The translations under genes and the position numbers were made by a program. A stretch of DNA of 64,000 nt from assembly GCA_012845835.1 (NCBI GenBank), contig JABAKD010000009.1, positions 4,192,904 to 4,256,903 of the forward strand. Direction: 5' to 3'. Shown here one piece after another: positions 11,001 to 22,289 of this stretch (positions are counted from its first letter, which is position 1; each line of letters begins with the position of its first letter). The notes beneath the pieces were generated by a model that saw only the letters and a program-made list of their open reading frames with translations, made no database searches and was not told the origin of the DNA. This DNA comes from Undaria pinnatifida (Eukaryota > Sar > Phaeophyceae > Laminariales > Alariaceae).

Positions 11001-12556
11001 CTAACGATCTGCACAACCTAACTTAATTTGTTTTTTTGTGGCAAAATTGATAAACCTCACCTTAGACCTCCACTCATACCAAGTGCCTATAACGGTTATC
11101 TGTTCCCTGCTTCTAGAATTCGTTCCAAACACGCGTTGTATCTCGGAGTGCGGCCGTTAACGTATCCAAGTTTCGCAAGTAGTGCTTCGTCCTACCAGCA
11201 AATAGTCCGAAGAGACGAAGGTCTACGCGTCGTGTGTTGCTCTGAGTTTATCCACATGTTGCATGTTTTTGTGGATGACAAACGCGCTGCTTACCTTGTT
11301 CTGGTCTATATAGCCGTACTCTCCGGCACGACAGTCGAAGGTGTTTTCCGAGAAATGAACGTTAGACATCTCTTCCACAGGGCCGATGCTAATAATCGCG
11401 GGGCCTTCGATGCCAACCTCGTTGGCCACGAAACTTGTGTTGGACAAACGCAGATGTCCCGTGTGGTAGATTGCCCCTCCTGAGGTAGCTGCAAATTCAT
11501 GGAGGAAGATGAATTTGGGGGAGAGCTCGCATATGTAGCTGGAATGACGTCTGTTCATCTTCAAAAGTACAGACTTATCCCTGCCCCCGCCGATTTCTTC
11601 GGTTTCAAATCGAATGGCCAACAGGTTGTCGACGCGTGTCCAAAGCGGAAAAAGTGGTTTGAGCTAGCACGATTCCAGGGCCTGGTAGTTGTGCACATTG
11701 GTGGTTGATACTCATAACCGTACACGGGGGTGTCTTCACACGGCCGAGTTGGATCAGGCCGATCTGAAAACGGCGTGAAGGATGTGGTACAAAACCCTTA
11801 GATAGCTGCTGTGTGGCCATGCTATTATGCCACATGTGGCTTGGCCGTTGGTCCGGCCCGCTCATCAGTTCTTCACTACACCACATAGGTCCATTCTGCA
11901 TGCATACGCTACAAGTTGTCACAAACTCGCCTGCATGATTGTTGCGGAAGACGGACCCGATGAAGATGTCAACCGCCATAGCTGTGTTCAGGTACACCGC
12001 GCCCCCATCATCGGCGACGTTTTCTTCGAAACCACAGTCGCTAAATATATGTTGGTTACTGGTCACGGATGCAATGTACACGGCGCCGCCCAACGAGGCT
12101 TCATTTGAGTTGAACACGATACCGCTGATGTTGAATCCGACAGCGTCCGAAACAAATATTGCGCCTCCGATAGCAAGCGCAGAGTTTTCGATAAATGCAA
12201 CGCTCCAGTCGAAAGCGCAGTCCTCGCCCGCTCCGGAGCCACATCGGCCTGCAACGTGTCACGACCCACGAATAAAAGCGTTAGCTAGAGCCATTTGCGG
12301 ACACCATTGATGTTTACGTACACGAGCAGCGTGGCTGCATTCCGTTTAGGTGAGAGGATTATATTTTCATCCCCGTGTTTGATGCCTCACCAATCCATCG
12401 TAGACGTACGACCTGTCCTGAAGGCACATGTAGAGAGAAAATGCCGTTCAAAGGGCGGCGCCGCACGAACATGTTCCTACCAAACACGTTGTAGATACTG
12501 CCCCCGAGTGTTACACGCTTGTTCTCGACAGTCCTTCCATGAAGCAGCGCTTTTCA
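7009..12556 (-). CDS. Polymorphic outer membrane protein-like (Pmp/beta-helix) surface protein, multi-exon, 5' end unresolved
   Basis: This is a large intron-containing gene read right to left. Exons supported by sequence are about 12556-12391, 12248-11913, 11488-11295, 10866-10578, 10303-10011 and 8073-7009. The splice junctions give matching phases: phase 1 between the first three exons, phase 0, phase 1 (T|GTGAGA joined to AG|AT), then phase 0 (CAG|GTATGT joined to CAG|TTT). The protein runs from beta-helix rungs carrying the Pmp motifs GGA[IV] and FxxN, through a cysteine-rich linker, to a multi-pass membrane domain. This is the layout annotated as polymorphic outer membrane protein-like in brown algae and other stramenopiles. 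Its likely site is the cell surface or an endomembrane; ligand and role are unknown. The long last intron holds a MITE and a CAA microsatellite. The exact start exon, and whether the rung exons at 19.5, 42.6 and 55.2 kb belong to it, cannot be settled here. Confidence 0.8.
8718..8986. mobile_element. MITE-like element, copy 1 (TIR about 22 bp, TSD TTAT)
   Basis: The left end is 'gaccaaggctacggtagggg'; the complement of the right end is 'gacccaggctacggtagggg' (one difference). TTAT flanks both sides (8714-8717 and 8987-8990). The interior holds two palindromic blocks, 'gggggtaccccc' and 'ctcgcgcgag'. It lies inside the last intron of the Pmp-like gene. A diverged copy is at 40279-40547. No transposase is encoded. 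Confidence 0.75.
9182..9284. repeat. CAA/CAG microsatellite in intron
   Basis: This is an imperfect run of caa units with cag and cga interruptions, inside the 1.9-kb last intron of the Pmp-like gene. The poly-leucine reading on the minus strand is a by-product. Confidence 0.85.
10011..10866 (-). CDS. Two exons of the Pmp-like gene: cysteine-rich linker and first membrane helix
   Basis: Exon 10866-10578 starts at acceptor CAG|GAC and carries 'VCSRCSGG', 'LKEGYFRTSNES' and 'LYCNNGYMGP'. It ends at donor T|GTGAGA. The 274-bp intron 10577-10304 follows. Exon 10303-10011 starts at ttgcag|AT and continues 'CAVCAEGFAPGISYSCRKC', then the helix 'AVVLMAAIVVAMLLLTTLVF', and ends 'LKIVVTVWQIISQ' at CAG|GTATGT. 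The joined reading across the intron restores a Tyr codon and keeps the expected run of paired cysteines, which supports the boundaries. The cysteine spacing resembles ephrin-receptor/EGF-like repeats, but I do not assign a named domain. Confidence 0.8.
11295..12556 (-). CDS. Beta-helix exons of the Pmp-like gene
   Basis: Exon about 12556-12391 reads 'VTLGGSIYNVFG' and ends at G|GTGAGG. Exon 12248-11913 starts ttgcag|GC and carries rungs with 'GGAIF', 'FNSNEA', 'GGAVYIAS', 'FEENVADDGGAVYLN' and 'FRNNHAG'. Exon 11488-11295 starts ttgcag|CT, with 'SGGAIYHTG', 'FVANEVG' and 'FSENTFDC', and ends AAG|GTAAGC. The GGA[IV] and FxxN pairs are the hallmark of Chlamydia-type Pmp repeats, which fold as a right-handed parallel beta-helix. 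The donor of the middle exon (T|GTAGCG) is weak and was chosen because it keeps the frame. The 5' edge of the first exon is a guess: an in-frame TGA lies just upstream. Confidence 0.7.
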
Positions 12557-12559
12557 TGG

Positions 12560-13534
12560 CCTTGACGTCAACAATGTATTGGATGTACGAGTCGAACAAC
12601 CTACCGCGATCGCAACGCCATAAGAGTTGGCACTATCATACCGCCTTCAGTACCTGAACCGTCAATATCCTTACAAAAAAAAGGTATCTGTCAGCGAACG
12701 ATATCCAACTTGGTCGCAAGATATGACCTTACTTAACACCCAACAGCTACCTGGTTTACCGCTTGCCCGACCAGCGATCGTTGGATCAACCTTTGTGAGC
12801 ACATACATATCGCTTTTAACTCGGAATTCCGTGCAGAGAGAATAACATTGTATATAATGAGATTATTATGTCTTATCGACACGGTTAGTGCGATATTCAC
12901 GTCGGTATCGTGTCGGAAACTTCATCTCCCGCACCGTGGGGGACACAATATACCATTTTTTGCATCCAACATACTTGACAATCGTACAAACCGTCTTTTA
13001 CATCGTTTTTGTTCGGCGCTATCGCTATCAACAGATATAAAAATATCCCAAGCCGCCGTAGAATATTCACCACTGCCTGCTATGACACTGCATTGACTAA
13101 ACCTTACTGTAGCCCCAGGCTAGTTTTGATTATTACGTTATGCGACACAATATATTATTCGCTGAGGCTCATCACCACTCGCAAAGCGGGATATACCCAT
13201 CGATCTCCGTCCAAATTTGGTGTTGGAGAACACTTTCAATCAATATATTTGAAGAGTTCTGATTTATTCGAGGTGCGATTTTTGATGGTGGTGGCCAAGA
13301 TATGCTCAACTGTTGCAGTTCTTCCTCTTTTCTACAAGTATCTTCGGACTAAGGAGTGCGTATCGTTGGTTTTTGAGGTCGCGTGGGGTCCATAAAAAAT
13401 ACTACTCTTTCAAGTAGGCACCAGTCAGGCGGTTCGCCCAAACCAGCAACTGCTTTCAAAAAAGATTTTGGTTTTGCAAGCATAGTTCACTTCTACTCGG
13501 GTACAAAACGAACTTGATAGCATGAATAATTCAG
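12560..13534. other. No supported gene
   Basis: AT-rich, moderately complex sequence. A minus-strand stretch near 12.93-13.08 kb follows an acceptor-like 'atagcag' and is open for about 57 codons, but it shows no beta-helix motif. I saw no repeat in common with the rest of the window. Confidence 0.4.
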
Positions 13535-13542
13535 AGTTGCTT

Positions 13543-14643
13543 CAAGGGCGTCCGGAAAATAATTCCTGGACCCGCACCCTACCCCGCACCCCCCCCCCCC
13601 ACCCCCCCCCCTACCCCCCCCCCCCCTAAAGCCCCTATTTTCATTTTTTTTCTTCCCTCCAACTAGACATGTATTTCCCAGGGTTGTGGGGTCTTAGGTC
13701 GTCATTTGATCAGCAAGATGTTGTGGAAACCGTGCGCACGAGCCCAAACGAGCCATATATCCTCCGTGGGCTGCTTTGTGTGCTTCACAAACATGCGTTT
13801 GGATTGGGTTGGAAGCTGCATTGTTGGACGTGTGCTGGAAAACAATGCGCGCGAGCGAGCCCAAACGAGCCACATATATATTATTATCATGAGTGGTCTG
13901 TTCTCCGTGCTTCACAAACAAACATGCGGTTGGGCATTGTTGGCAGTGTTGGAGGTGCGCTTGAGTTAGGTGTGGGAGTTGATGCGATATAGTACATGTG
14001 CAATTTTTTGGCACGTTGGCGTTGGCACTGATATGAACTCGTTACATTGTGTAACATGATATGATTCTACTACCTTCTTGTTAAGAACCGTTCTTGGCCC
14101 TGCCCAATCCAACCCCATCCCCCCTCTCTCTGAAGTGACGGCAGAACACACGTTGGAGACCATGACAATGAATGTTTGCGCAGATCCTCCAGCTACCTCG
14201 ACAAGCAGGTTGTTTTGTGGCCGCTGCAGGACACACAGCAGTGTAGTGGTCGCTGCTCTAGTCACCCGACTCACTTTGGGGTCGACTACATAAACTTTCT
14301 TACATAGCCAATTGTCTGCTAGGTTTCATGATTTTATCACAATACATTTGCATGGACCCGACCGTTGGGTTCACCCAAGTTCACCTACATAGACAGAGCT
14401 TGCTGCTGTTTTCGGCTGACCCTACATGTCGCTTCTTCTGCTTGCTCTGTGCTCTGCCACTGAGTATTCACCTGACCCTATGCCTGGATTTACCACAGCC
14501 ATGGGCTTGTTCCAGTCATGGAGTGCTTATTGTATAGGATTTAATATGGAGGCACCCACCCTCCCCTCCTACCCCCCCTCCAATCGGCATAAAATGTAAA
14601 AATGTGAGTGAGGGTCCAGGAATTTGTTTGCCGGACGCCCTTG
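13543..14643. mobile_element. Non-autonomous hAT-like DNA transposon
   Basis: The terminal inverted repeats begin CAAGGGCGTCCGG and extend about 30 bp (left 'aattcctggaccc', right complement the same). The flanks are GTTGCTT (13536-13542) and GTTGCCT (14644-14650), a target-site duplication of 7-8 bp with one mismatch, as hAT elements make. C-tracts follow both ends. Inside, a unit of about 125 bp is duplicated near 13.73-13.97 kb ('gagcccaaacgagcca' twice). No transposase frame is visible. Confidence 0.65.
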
Positions 14644-14651
14644 GTTGCCTC

Positions 14652-15077
14652 GACATTTTCTGCTTTTACCTAGACCAACACTGAAGTAACTCAAACGACG
14701 ACGACTGTTGCCAGTCCGCTCTATTTGGGGGAAGTATCAAAGAGCGCTTGAAACGACCCGCGTAAGTTCCGGGCAAGCTTTGGTCAAAGCAGTTTGTTCA
14801 GGCGTGTTATAGCCGCCGTAGCATAGACTATACTAACAGCATGCAAACGTCTGAAATATAGGATTTTGTAGTTTGTTGCCCACATTTTGGGTGATGCCAG
14901 CTGGCAACTTTGACTGCGTGAAACCGCCTCGTCAGTAATTAGTATAAGTGATTAAATGCTTCCCGCCGCAAACCGACGGCATCACGCACCTCATTGTGTG
15001 AGTGGCTCATTATGGTGGGCTGAAGATGCCTGTGGAGATATAGAACTGCCCTCAATCGCGTATGTAAGTGTAAACGT
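14652..15077. other. No gene seen
   Basis: Plain sequence between the hAT-like element and the open stretches at 15.1 kb, with no long frame and no repeat that I recognise. Confidence 0.4.
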
Positions 15078-16349
15078 TCAATTCAGGGTTGTTTTGTAAG
15101 GTAATTTTGTAATTTTTGCGTCTTCTGAGTTGAACGTTTTGTTTCCCACTGCAGCACCACCAAAGTCGAGATGTAGACCTTCGCTGAAAACGTGCGGACG
15201 GTCAATCTGAAATAAATCACCAGCTGCTGTAGATGCAACACTATACGCAAAGGCTTGATTTGATGTCTCTGAGGTACCCGGTAGTTGAATGGCGGATTTA
15301 AGGTCAAAATACGGCAATATTGACGGCACCGTAACGATATGTAGGTATCAGAGCAGACCGGAAACATGGAAATGAGGGGTAGCTACAAATCTCCCAACGC
15401 CTTTAAGGCAGGCGTGGCCGGTACCACTATCGGAATCGCCAAAATACCGGGTGGGGGGGCGGGGGGTGGGACTGTTCCATCACTCAAAGATTTCACAAAA
15501 CCGAACGCTCAACGTCAACAATCTCGACCACTTATATACCGTCAAACATATCCTGCGTGCACTACTCCCTAATCATTCGTCTTGCTCATGCGGAGTTGTC
15601 GGTAAGTGCATGTCGGCCAATGGCCACCTGAGGATGAAGGGGTTCAACACACCAATAGGGTCAACAAAACGGAAGAAGTCCAATTTTTTCCTGTGTAAAG
15701 AGGTGCAGTTGTAAGTTGGACATTATGAGGGAGGCATTTTTATACTCTTGCGTTTTAAACGTAGGCGAGGACGAATCGAATGTTTTCCGCTTCGCTGTCT
15801 TGTTTTGAAACTTTAGCGCACTTGGTGCACTGCATGAACCACAATTAATAACAGAGTGTTACAACGCATATGAGCCTGTTGACCGAACGGGAATTGCGCT
15901 ACGGATGATGTTGGCAGTGTTAATAGTTGTAGACTTTTCGAAAACGTTGTCGCCACTAAATACCTATGCGAGAAGGGTGGATTGTGTTGCGCACCGTCCA
16001 CGTTTCCGGTGGTCATGTTTGTCGTGAAAAGCAGATCTTAGGGGGGGCATGTGTTGGTGATAGCTTTGTTGTAGCGGTAAAGTAGCTCTGTTTGGAACAC
16101 GGGGTATTTCATGGAGTCCTGCGTACGTGTGAGCAACGTAACATTGGAGCCGCCATTCATTTTGGTAAGGATGTAGTTGGCAGTGGAGCCGCGTGTTGGT
16201 GTGAATTGTCGGTTGCATGGGTGCCTTGGTTTTCTTTGGCGAGAAATCAATTTTATAATGCGAGTGGTGTTGTGGTGAGAGCTGCATCGCAGTGTTCGAC
16301 CGCGTTCCATATTTGCGACTCTGACATAAACAACATCATCATTTAGCAT
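15078..16349 (-). other. Cluster of anonymous exon-like open stretches
   Basis: Three minus-strand stretches have protein-like composition. 15329-15078 (83 codons) contains 'AFAYSVASTAAGDLFQID' and 'LHLDFGGAAVGNKTFNSED'. About 15690-15578 reads 'FFRFVDPIGVLNPF'. 16349-16038 contains 'NGGSNVTLLTRTQDS'. The first has a GGA-like motif that could be a diverged beta-helix rung, but it lacks the phase-1 gcag|G boundary seen in the other rung exons. They lie on the same strand and upstream of the Pmp-like gene. The assignment is open. Confidence 0.25.
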
Positions 16350-16377
16350 ACGACGGGGAGAAGTAGGAGAAATATTT

Positions 16378-17825
16378 CAAAAACTGAAAATACGTTCCAG
16401 CTGTTAGATCGAATATTTCGTCAAAACTTATCTTTGCAAGCTGTGTGTGATGCTCCGATCGCGCGTATTACGAGTTGTGTGTCCTCATTAAGGATATAGA
16501 TCGGCGACTCCCCTTATAACTACAGTGTAGCTATCAGGGCCAACAGGGTGATGTTAGTCAGTCTGTACGCGGAAACTACAAAACCCGTTTCTGAGAGGGA
16601 CAAAATCTGACAGCTGTGGAGGAATATGTATCCGTTCATCAGGTGAATCCTGTGAGTCGATTAACCGGTGAGAGGTGGACGGAGTTTTTAAGGACGTGGG
16701 GCCCTGGTTTTGATCAAAACCGAGCGGGGTTGCAGGGGGGGGGGCGGGGGGCGGGCAATTTTCCCGCGTGAGCTACAAATCATTTCAAGGGTATAAATCT
16801 GACGGTTTTGGGGAAAAAAAAAAAAAATGCACCAGTTTATCATTGGGGAGTTGGAGCGGGGGCGGGGTCTGTGGGGCAACTCAATCTATGCGTGGAACCT
16901 TTACTTTTTTTTGACGGGATAAATGTGACGGTTTTGGAAGTAATTCATCAGTTTATCATGTATATCCTGGGGTAAGTCGTACATTCAGTAAGTAGAGAGA
17001 GGGCGGAGTGTTCGAGGGGGTGTGGTTGGGATAGGGTGGGTGGGTTTGGGAAGGTGGGGAGTGGGGGCAGAGGGGAGGGGGGGGCGGGGGGGGAAGGAAA
17101 GGTTTAAGGTGAGGGGTTTGATATACGTGTGGTGCTCGGTCTCGGCGATGGTGCGGGTGGAGGGAAAGAAGGCGGCGTTCGGGGCGGGGGGGGGGGGCGC
17201 AAAACAAGCAGCCGCATGGATGGATATAGAAAGAGAATGAGGTGATATCCAGTAAATGAAGTGTTCATGAATGTGGCAGATTTTGATATTAGGTGGGGCG
17301 TTTGAGCAAGGGAGATCGAGAATAGGGGGGGTGGAGTTTTTTAGGAGGTTTAGGTCACATGTAATGTTCAAATACACTCCGGCTGTGAGATCAAAGATAT
17401 ATGGGGGCTTATTATACGCGCGGTGCCAGGTCTAGGCGATCGTGCGGGTGGTTGGGAAAGAGGGGGCGTTGGAGGGGGGGATTTTGGGGCGGGTGGGGGG
17501 AAACAATGAAACCTACGTCATGGATGGTCAGAAAGATAATGACGTGATATCCACTGCGTATAGGTGTTTGTTACTCTGGCCGATTTCGATTGTGAGTGTG
17601 GAGTTTGGACAAACTAGGCGGAAAAGGGGGGGGGGATGGGGGGACGGGGACGGGGGGTGGTTTTTTTTTTAAGAAGATGGACCAGGGGAGGGGGAGGGGA
17701 GGGGAGGGAGGTGGGGGGCGGGACATTTCAATATGCGCGCGGAAACTATGAATCGTCAAATGGGACAAACCCGACGATTGTGGCAATAAGACACCCCTTT
17801 ATATCATCTGCCTGGTAATGCTTAC
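16378..17825 (+). repeat. G-tract foldback-like repeat, long copy
   Basis: The head near 16390 is 'ttccagctgttagatcgaat'. It is followed by the 'gacaaaatctgacagctgtg' block near 16600, several units with 'ggataaatctgacggttttg'-type text separated by G-tracts, and a tail with 'gtttggacaaactaggcgga' near 17605. The copy faces the inverted copy at 22.29-23.07 kb, whose head carries the same 'agctgttagatcgaat' variant. Confidence 0.75.
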
Positions 17826-17859
17826 TATTGTAGAAAGTTAGATGTTATATGTAGTGTGC

Positions 17860-18930
17860 AACCCAGTGTTTAAGTGTAGTAAATAACGTATGAAATCTTC
17901 ATAATTTTTCAGCATGGATCGAAACATAGAATTTTTGAAGAATATTTGTAGTCACCTTTTTTTTCCAACATCGCTAATTATAAGAAAGAGATACGTATTG
18001 TTAAATATGACAAGCGAGGTGATGTGGTCATGCACTGTTTGTCACCATCATACAGCTACCGTAATTTTCTGACATCGCAAACTATACGAAGAGATACGTA
18101 TTGACAAATACAACATGTTAGGTGATGTATGTGGCCGTGCACTCTCTCTGCCATTGAGCACTAGAGGTAGAAATGCGAATCGTCAGCTTTTTTATGGAAC
18201 GCTTGGTGTACATGCGCTCAATTACGTTACCTCGTTAGTCATTCTTGGTATGCACGCGCTCAATTACGTTACCTCGTTAGTCATACTTGGCTTGGCATAG
18301 GATGGGAGGCGATCATGCAGACGGTATGTACGAAATACCCTACGTAATGGGTTGGTAACGTTGTTTACCGCAATTTTAACTCATCTGTCTGTGCTTCCTT
18401 TTCAAATTATTTTTGTCTCAAATAAATGCACGATATCACGCCCATGATTTTTACCTTTCCGATGAGGGGCTCTGCGGTCGTCAATTTCAAGACAGAGATA
18501 CATCCTACAAATACATCAGGCGAGGTGGGTATGCGATGTCAAATATATGCGATGTCACCGCTATTGACCGCGAGGGTGACCTAACTCCGTTATGTATATG
18601 GTACTGTGTTTCGTAGAGGTCGTCTCAGGTGGGTATGCGATGGGTCGGCAGTGTGGTTTACCGCAATTTTATCAGATCTGCCTGTGCTTCCTTTTCAACT
18701 ATTATTGTCTCAAATGTACGATTTAACGCCCATGAGTTTTACCGTGCCGCTGTGGGGCTCTGAGGTCACCAATTCTAAGACAGAGATGCATTTTACAAAT
18801 ACAGCAGTTGAGGTGGGCATGCAATGTCATATATATGCGATGTCACCACTATTGAACGCGAGGGTGACTTTACTTTGTTAGGCATATGCTACTGCGTTTC
18901 GTAAAGGTTGTCTCACGTGGACATGCCATG
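17860..18930. repeat. Nested local tandem duplications
   Basis: Three layers are visible. A unit of about 105 bp is repeated at about 17.97 and 18.07 kb ('agagatacgtattg'). A unit of about 45 bp is repeated at about 18.21-18.30 kb ('gcgctcaattacgttacctc' twice). A unit of about 285 bp is repeated at about 18.36-18.64 and 18.65-18.93 kb ('tgtgcttccttttcaa', 'gagggtga', 'tgcgatgtcacc'). No coding frame survives across the copies. Confidence 0.7.
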
Positions 18931-19495
18931 GCATCGAAACAGTAGCAAAATAGCACCCGCAGCCAACTTGCAGCCAGCACTACATACAGTTGCAGAGTAA
19001 ATAGCTGCGACGCAGCTATAAGGCAGCCGGTCTAGGGAAACGTTTCTGGAAGCACATCATCCACCCACGAATCCACTTCTACATGCACCCACTGACTGAA
19101 TCACCCACCCACTTTCCCACCGGACCACCTACTTAACCACTCAAAGACCAAAACACTCATTGACCCCTCTATGATTTTGCACCCCACACCTTGCCAACCC
19201 TGGCGAAACAAACTTTATACAAACCCAACCCAATCTAATTCGCCACGCTAAAATTTATTCCAGTGATTGGCGGTAGGTGTGTGTCACAAACCGACTAGAT
19301 CACGAATTTTTTGGTACATATTGAAACAAATACATGCAATATGCCAGACGTCATCCCTGGCGCCGAAAAGAGGGCGGATAAGACTGCGAGATTGGTTTCA
19401 GCTTCAACGTTGCCGTGGTATCGCTTAAGAAGAAAATCAGCATGATACGCAATATCAATCCAGTGTCCAATAACATTAAACGCTACCGTCCTACT
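18931..19495. other. No gene; short ACCC-rich low-complexity patch
   Basis: Around 19.06-19.16 kb the text is rich in 'acccac' words. The rest is plain sequence with no open frame of note. Confidence 0.5.
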
Positions 19496-19502
19496 TCCTC
19501 AC

Positions 19503-19571
19503 CTTCGTGTTCTGACAGATGAATCTCCTCACCGGCGAAAATGAGGCTGGAATATACGGCGTAAATAGCAC
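19503..19571 (-). CDS. Isolated beta-helix rung exon, phase 1-1
   Basis: Minus strand: acceptor ctcgcag|GT, then codons giving 'GAIYAVYSSLIFAGEE' and a short hydrophilic tail, then donor GAAG|GTGAGG. The exon is 69 bp and phase 1 at both ends, so it can be inserted in frame with the beta-helix exons of the gene at 12.5-7.0 kb. An inner G|GTGAGG (about 42 bp earlier) offers an alternative, also phase-1, donor. The motif matches the Pmp GGA[IV] rung. It is either a 5' exon of that gene or a leftover of a relative. Confidence 0.5.
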
Positions 19572-19665
19572 CTGCGAGGAGCGTCCCAGTGAAGGTGGGG
19601 CATTCGTTCAGGTCGATAATACAGCGTCAAACCCCCCCCCAACACACGCTACCCCGAAATGGGGA

Positions 19666-21195
19666 TTATAGCTTCGGGGAAATATTTTCGTCAAACGCCG
19701 GAGCCTGTTGAGATATTGTTCCATCTTCAAACGTTACACACCAACCATATGTGGATGCTGGCGGGTCTTTGAAACAACAGGTAATTTTCTCAACATTTGA
19801 TACAGTCAACCCAAAAATGTAAGTCGTACGCTCAGAGGCAACGACACGAGGGAACGCCCAGAACTGGTGATTTAAGGCCCACAGTGTGTTCGTCAAACAA
19901 CAGGAGACCAGCGCACCCGAAAGATGACCACATACAGGATCACGCCTTGCGGCCCATAAAAACGTTCAATACACAGGGCATGTCATCTCCTTGGAGATTG
20001 CAGAGCCGTTTAGGTTTACTGGCGAGCGTAAACGGGCACGTGGTTGACTGGTTTAGCCAATGCGCCATGACCGCAGCCTAGACGACGTATCCTGTGAATG
20101 TGTATGTGTATGTGTATATAGCCGAAGCTACATGTTCGAGAAAATGAAATATGTAGGTGGACCACTAGGTGTTGACAGGTATATCAAGTACTTGATATTG
20201 GTTTGGCCGCGGGGTTTGAAGTATACGCGGTGCTTCCGTTGACAAATAAAGCGCATCAACTTTATCTATCGGTATGAAGGTGAAAACAGGTGAATCACGG
20301 GAGATAGAATAACCAGATTCTGCTAAATGAATACTACTGGCCCAAAAAACCAAGACGATAGCATTGCCCGGAGAAGGACCATATCATCCTCGGTAAAACC
20401 GGCGAGAATTGTTGAAATTCACCCACGTATGGCCGATGGTTCCACAGCATTAACGACCTTCACTCCTATAGGGCGAGCTGGTAACTTGCACATAACTTTT
20501 CCTTTGGAGCCTTGACGCAAACGCTTCACAGTAGATACCAGTCACTGGCATGCTTTTGCATTTCCTCCTTTCTCGTGTGGTGCCGAAACGGAACCAAGTT
20601 CTTACGCACACTGACTGTTAGAATAGGTTACATATCCATGAACCCCGACAAAACGATTAATATACAAAACCGTTTCGTGTCCACTCTGAAGAACTACATG
20701 CGGTGGCCGAACGGTGCCGGAGTCAGCACAACGCATCGCATAGTTCCATAGACAGAGTCATGTAGTCATGGGAGAACTAAACTTACACAGTAGGCGGTAC
20801 AAAAAAGGTCTAACAAACAGCGAGATAGGTCCCAAAAAACGTTCCGAGTGGTGCGTGTGTGGCAAATCGAACCGGTCATCGTATATGTAGGTGGAAGAGA
20901 AACGAGAGAAAGAACCCTTTACTTGAAATGAAAGCGCAGTGTCCGGTAAGCCTTGGTCTACGGTACGGTCAACATGGAGACCCAGTCATTGGCGCTCACA
21001 TTAAGAAAAATAACGGGCGTCCAGGAAACATGTTGCGTAGGGGCCGGATGCACGTCGCTTTTTGGCGGGTATAGACACTCGAGCAAACGCTCGGCCGGTC
21101 CCCGTAGGCTGGCTGTTGAGGGCCACACTATACGCTGGGGATAAATGTACATGGAAGCGTACATTCAGCGTTGCGTGCGAGTGTTGCATTCTCAA
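19666..21195 (-). other. Anonymous exon-like open stretches
   Basis: Minus-strand stretches with protein-like composition are: 19896-19666 ('TVSNVEKITCCFKDPP', 'YGWCVTFEDGTISQQAP'), about 20400-20165 ('NAIVLVFWASSIHLAESG'), about 20510-20420 ('GKVMCKLPARPIGVKVV') and 21164-20958 ('LRGPAERLLECLYPPKSD'). The last can end at AAT|GTGAGC, a good donor. They are in the orientation expected for 5' exons of the Pmp-like gene but show no GGA or FxxN motifs. No family is recognised. Confidence 0.25.
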
Positions 21196-21199
21196 CTCA

Positions 21200-22285
21200 C
21201 CCCTTTTACTCCGTGAAGGGTGACAACGGGACGCTTGGCGGTGCAGGTGTCATTAGATACGCCGCTAGTACTTATCTCGTCGTTAAGACAATGTCAAAAA
21301 CAGGAACGAAACGTTAGGGAAGTCGTCAAGTGAACCACCGAGACCCCCCTTATTTCCAGGATACCAAACTTATGACAACCAATTTTGACGAAAATAAAGC
21401 CTCATTCCCCTTGTACGTACTATTGTATCTAGAACAATGTGAACATCCATTACTCGTGAAACAGGATAGACGACGAGTTACTCAGCTCCTCTTCGCACTC
21501 CAAACATTTTCTTCTATCATTCAAATGCACCTGTCGCATGAACAGGCCCGCATCGCAAGTTCGTCTATTGACAGGAGTGCAAAGAGTGATCGTCTATCAC
21601 AACGGCTCTATCTCGTTCTGTTCGGCTTTCCGTCGTAGTAATTATGTGTGAGGGTTGGCTGACTCTTCGGTTCTAATGGGTTCATCAACGTGTCCAAGAA
21701 ATATTTTCCTCAACTAGAACGGGGTACGTTTCCGTGGTGATATCTTGGTGTTCAGCTCCCTTTTGTCGTGGGGTTAATTGTTTGAAATGCGTCACCTCTA
21801 AAGGCCATCGATCGAGCGGTTGGGATTCAGGTTAGAGAGTATCACATTAGCAATTCAGCAAGAATTTATTGTTTCTCAAGTTTCCCTTTCCGTGCAACCA
21901 TCATATATCCCACGGGAATAGCGTAGTGGTGTAAGGCTACGTATGCACTTATTGTCGTTGTCCGATTTCTATCCAACTACAGGTGGTGCTTACTATGGGA
22001 ACCACAGTGAAGCGCAGATAGAGCGTGTCACGTGGCCGTTCAGATATTGCTGGCAGGCATTCAACATGTCGCGTGCACGATTAGTTGGTGCAGCTGTTGT
22101 GTGGGCTGATGATAATACTGAAAACAAATTTAGAAATGAAGAAAAAAACTGTGCATACAAAAACTGGATTTGACACACGGTTTCTAAGCAGTTCGTACTG
22201 TGGGTATTGCATGATATTGATATCCCACAAGTACGGAATGCCATCAATGTCACTATTTACTTGGAGCCGTTAAAACACACTTACA
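21200..22285. other. No supported gene
   Basis: Only short anonymous frames occur (for example 102 codons at 21330-21638, plus strand). No known motif and no repeat family seen. Confidence 0.35.
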
Positions 22286-22289
22286 TATC

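Noticed and set aside
21915-21990. tRNA-like text 'ggaatagcgtagtggtgtaa'
   Set aside because: It resembles a tRNA D-arm/A-box, but no B-box or pairing acceptor stem follows, and no second copy is in the window.
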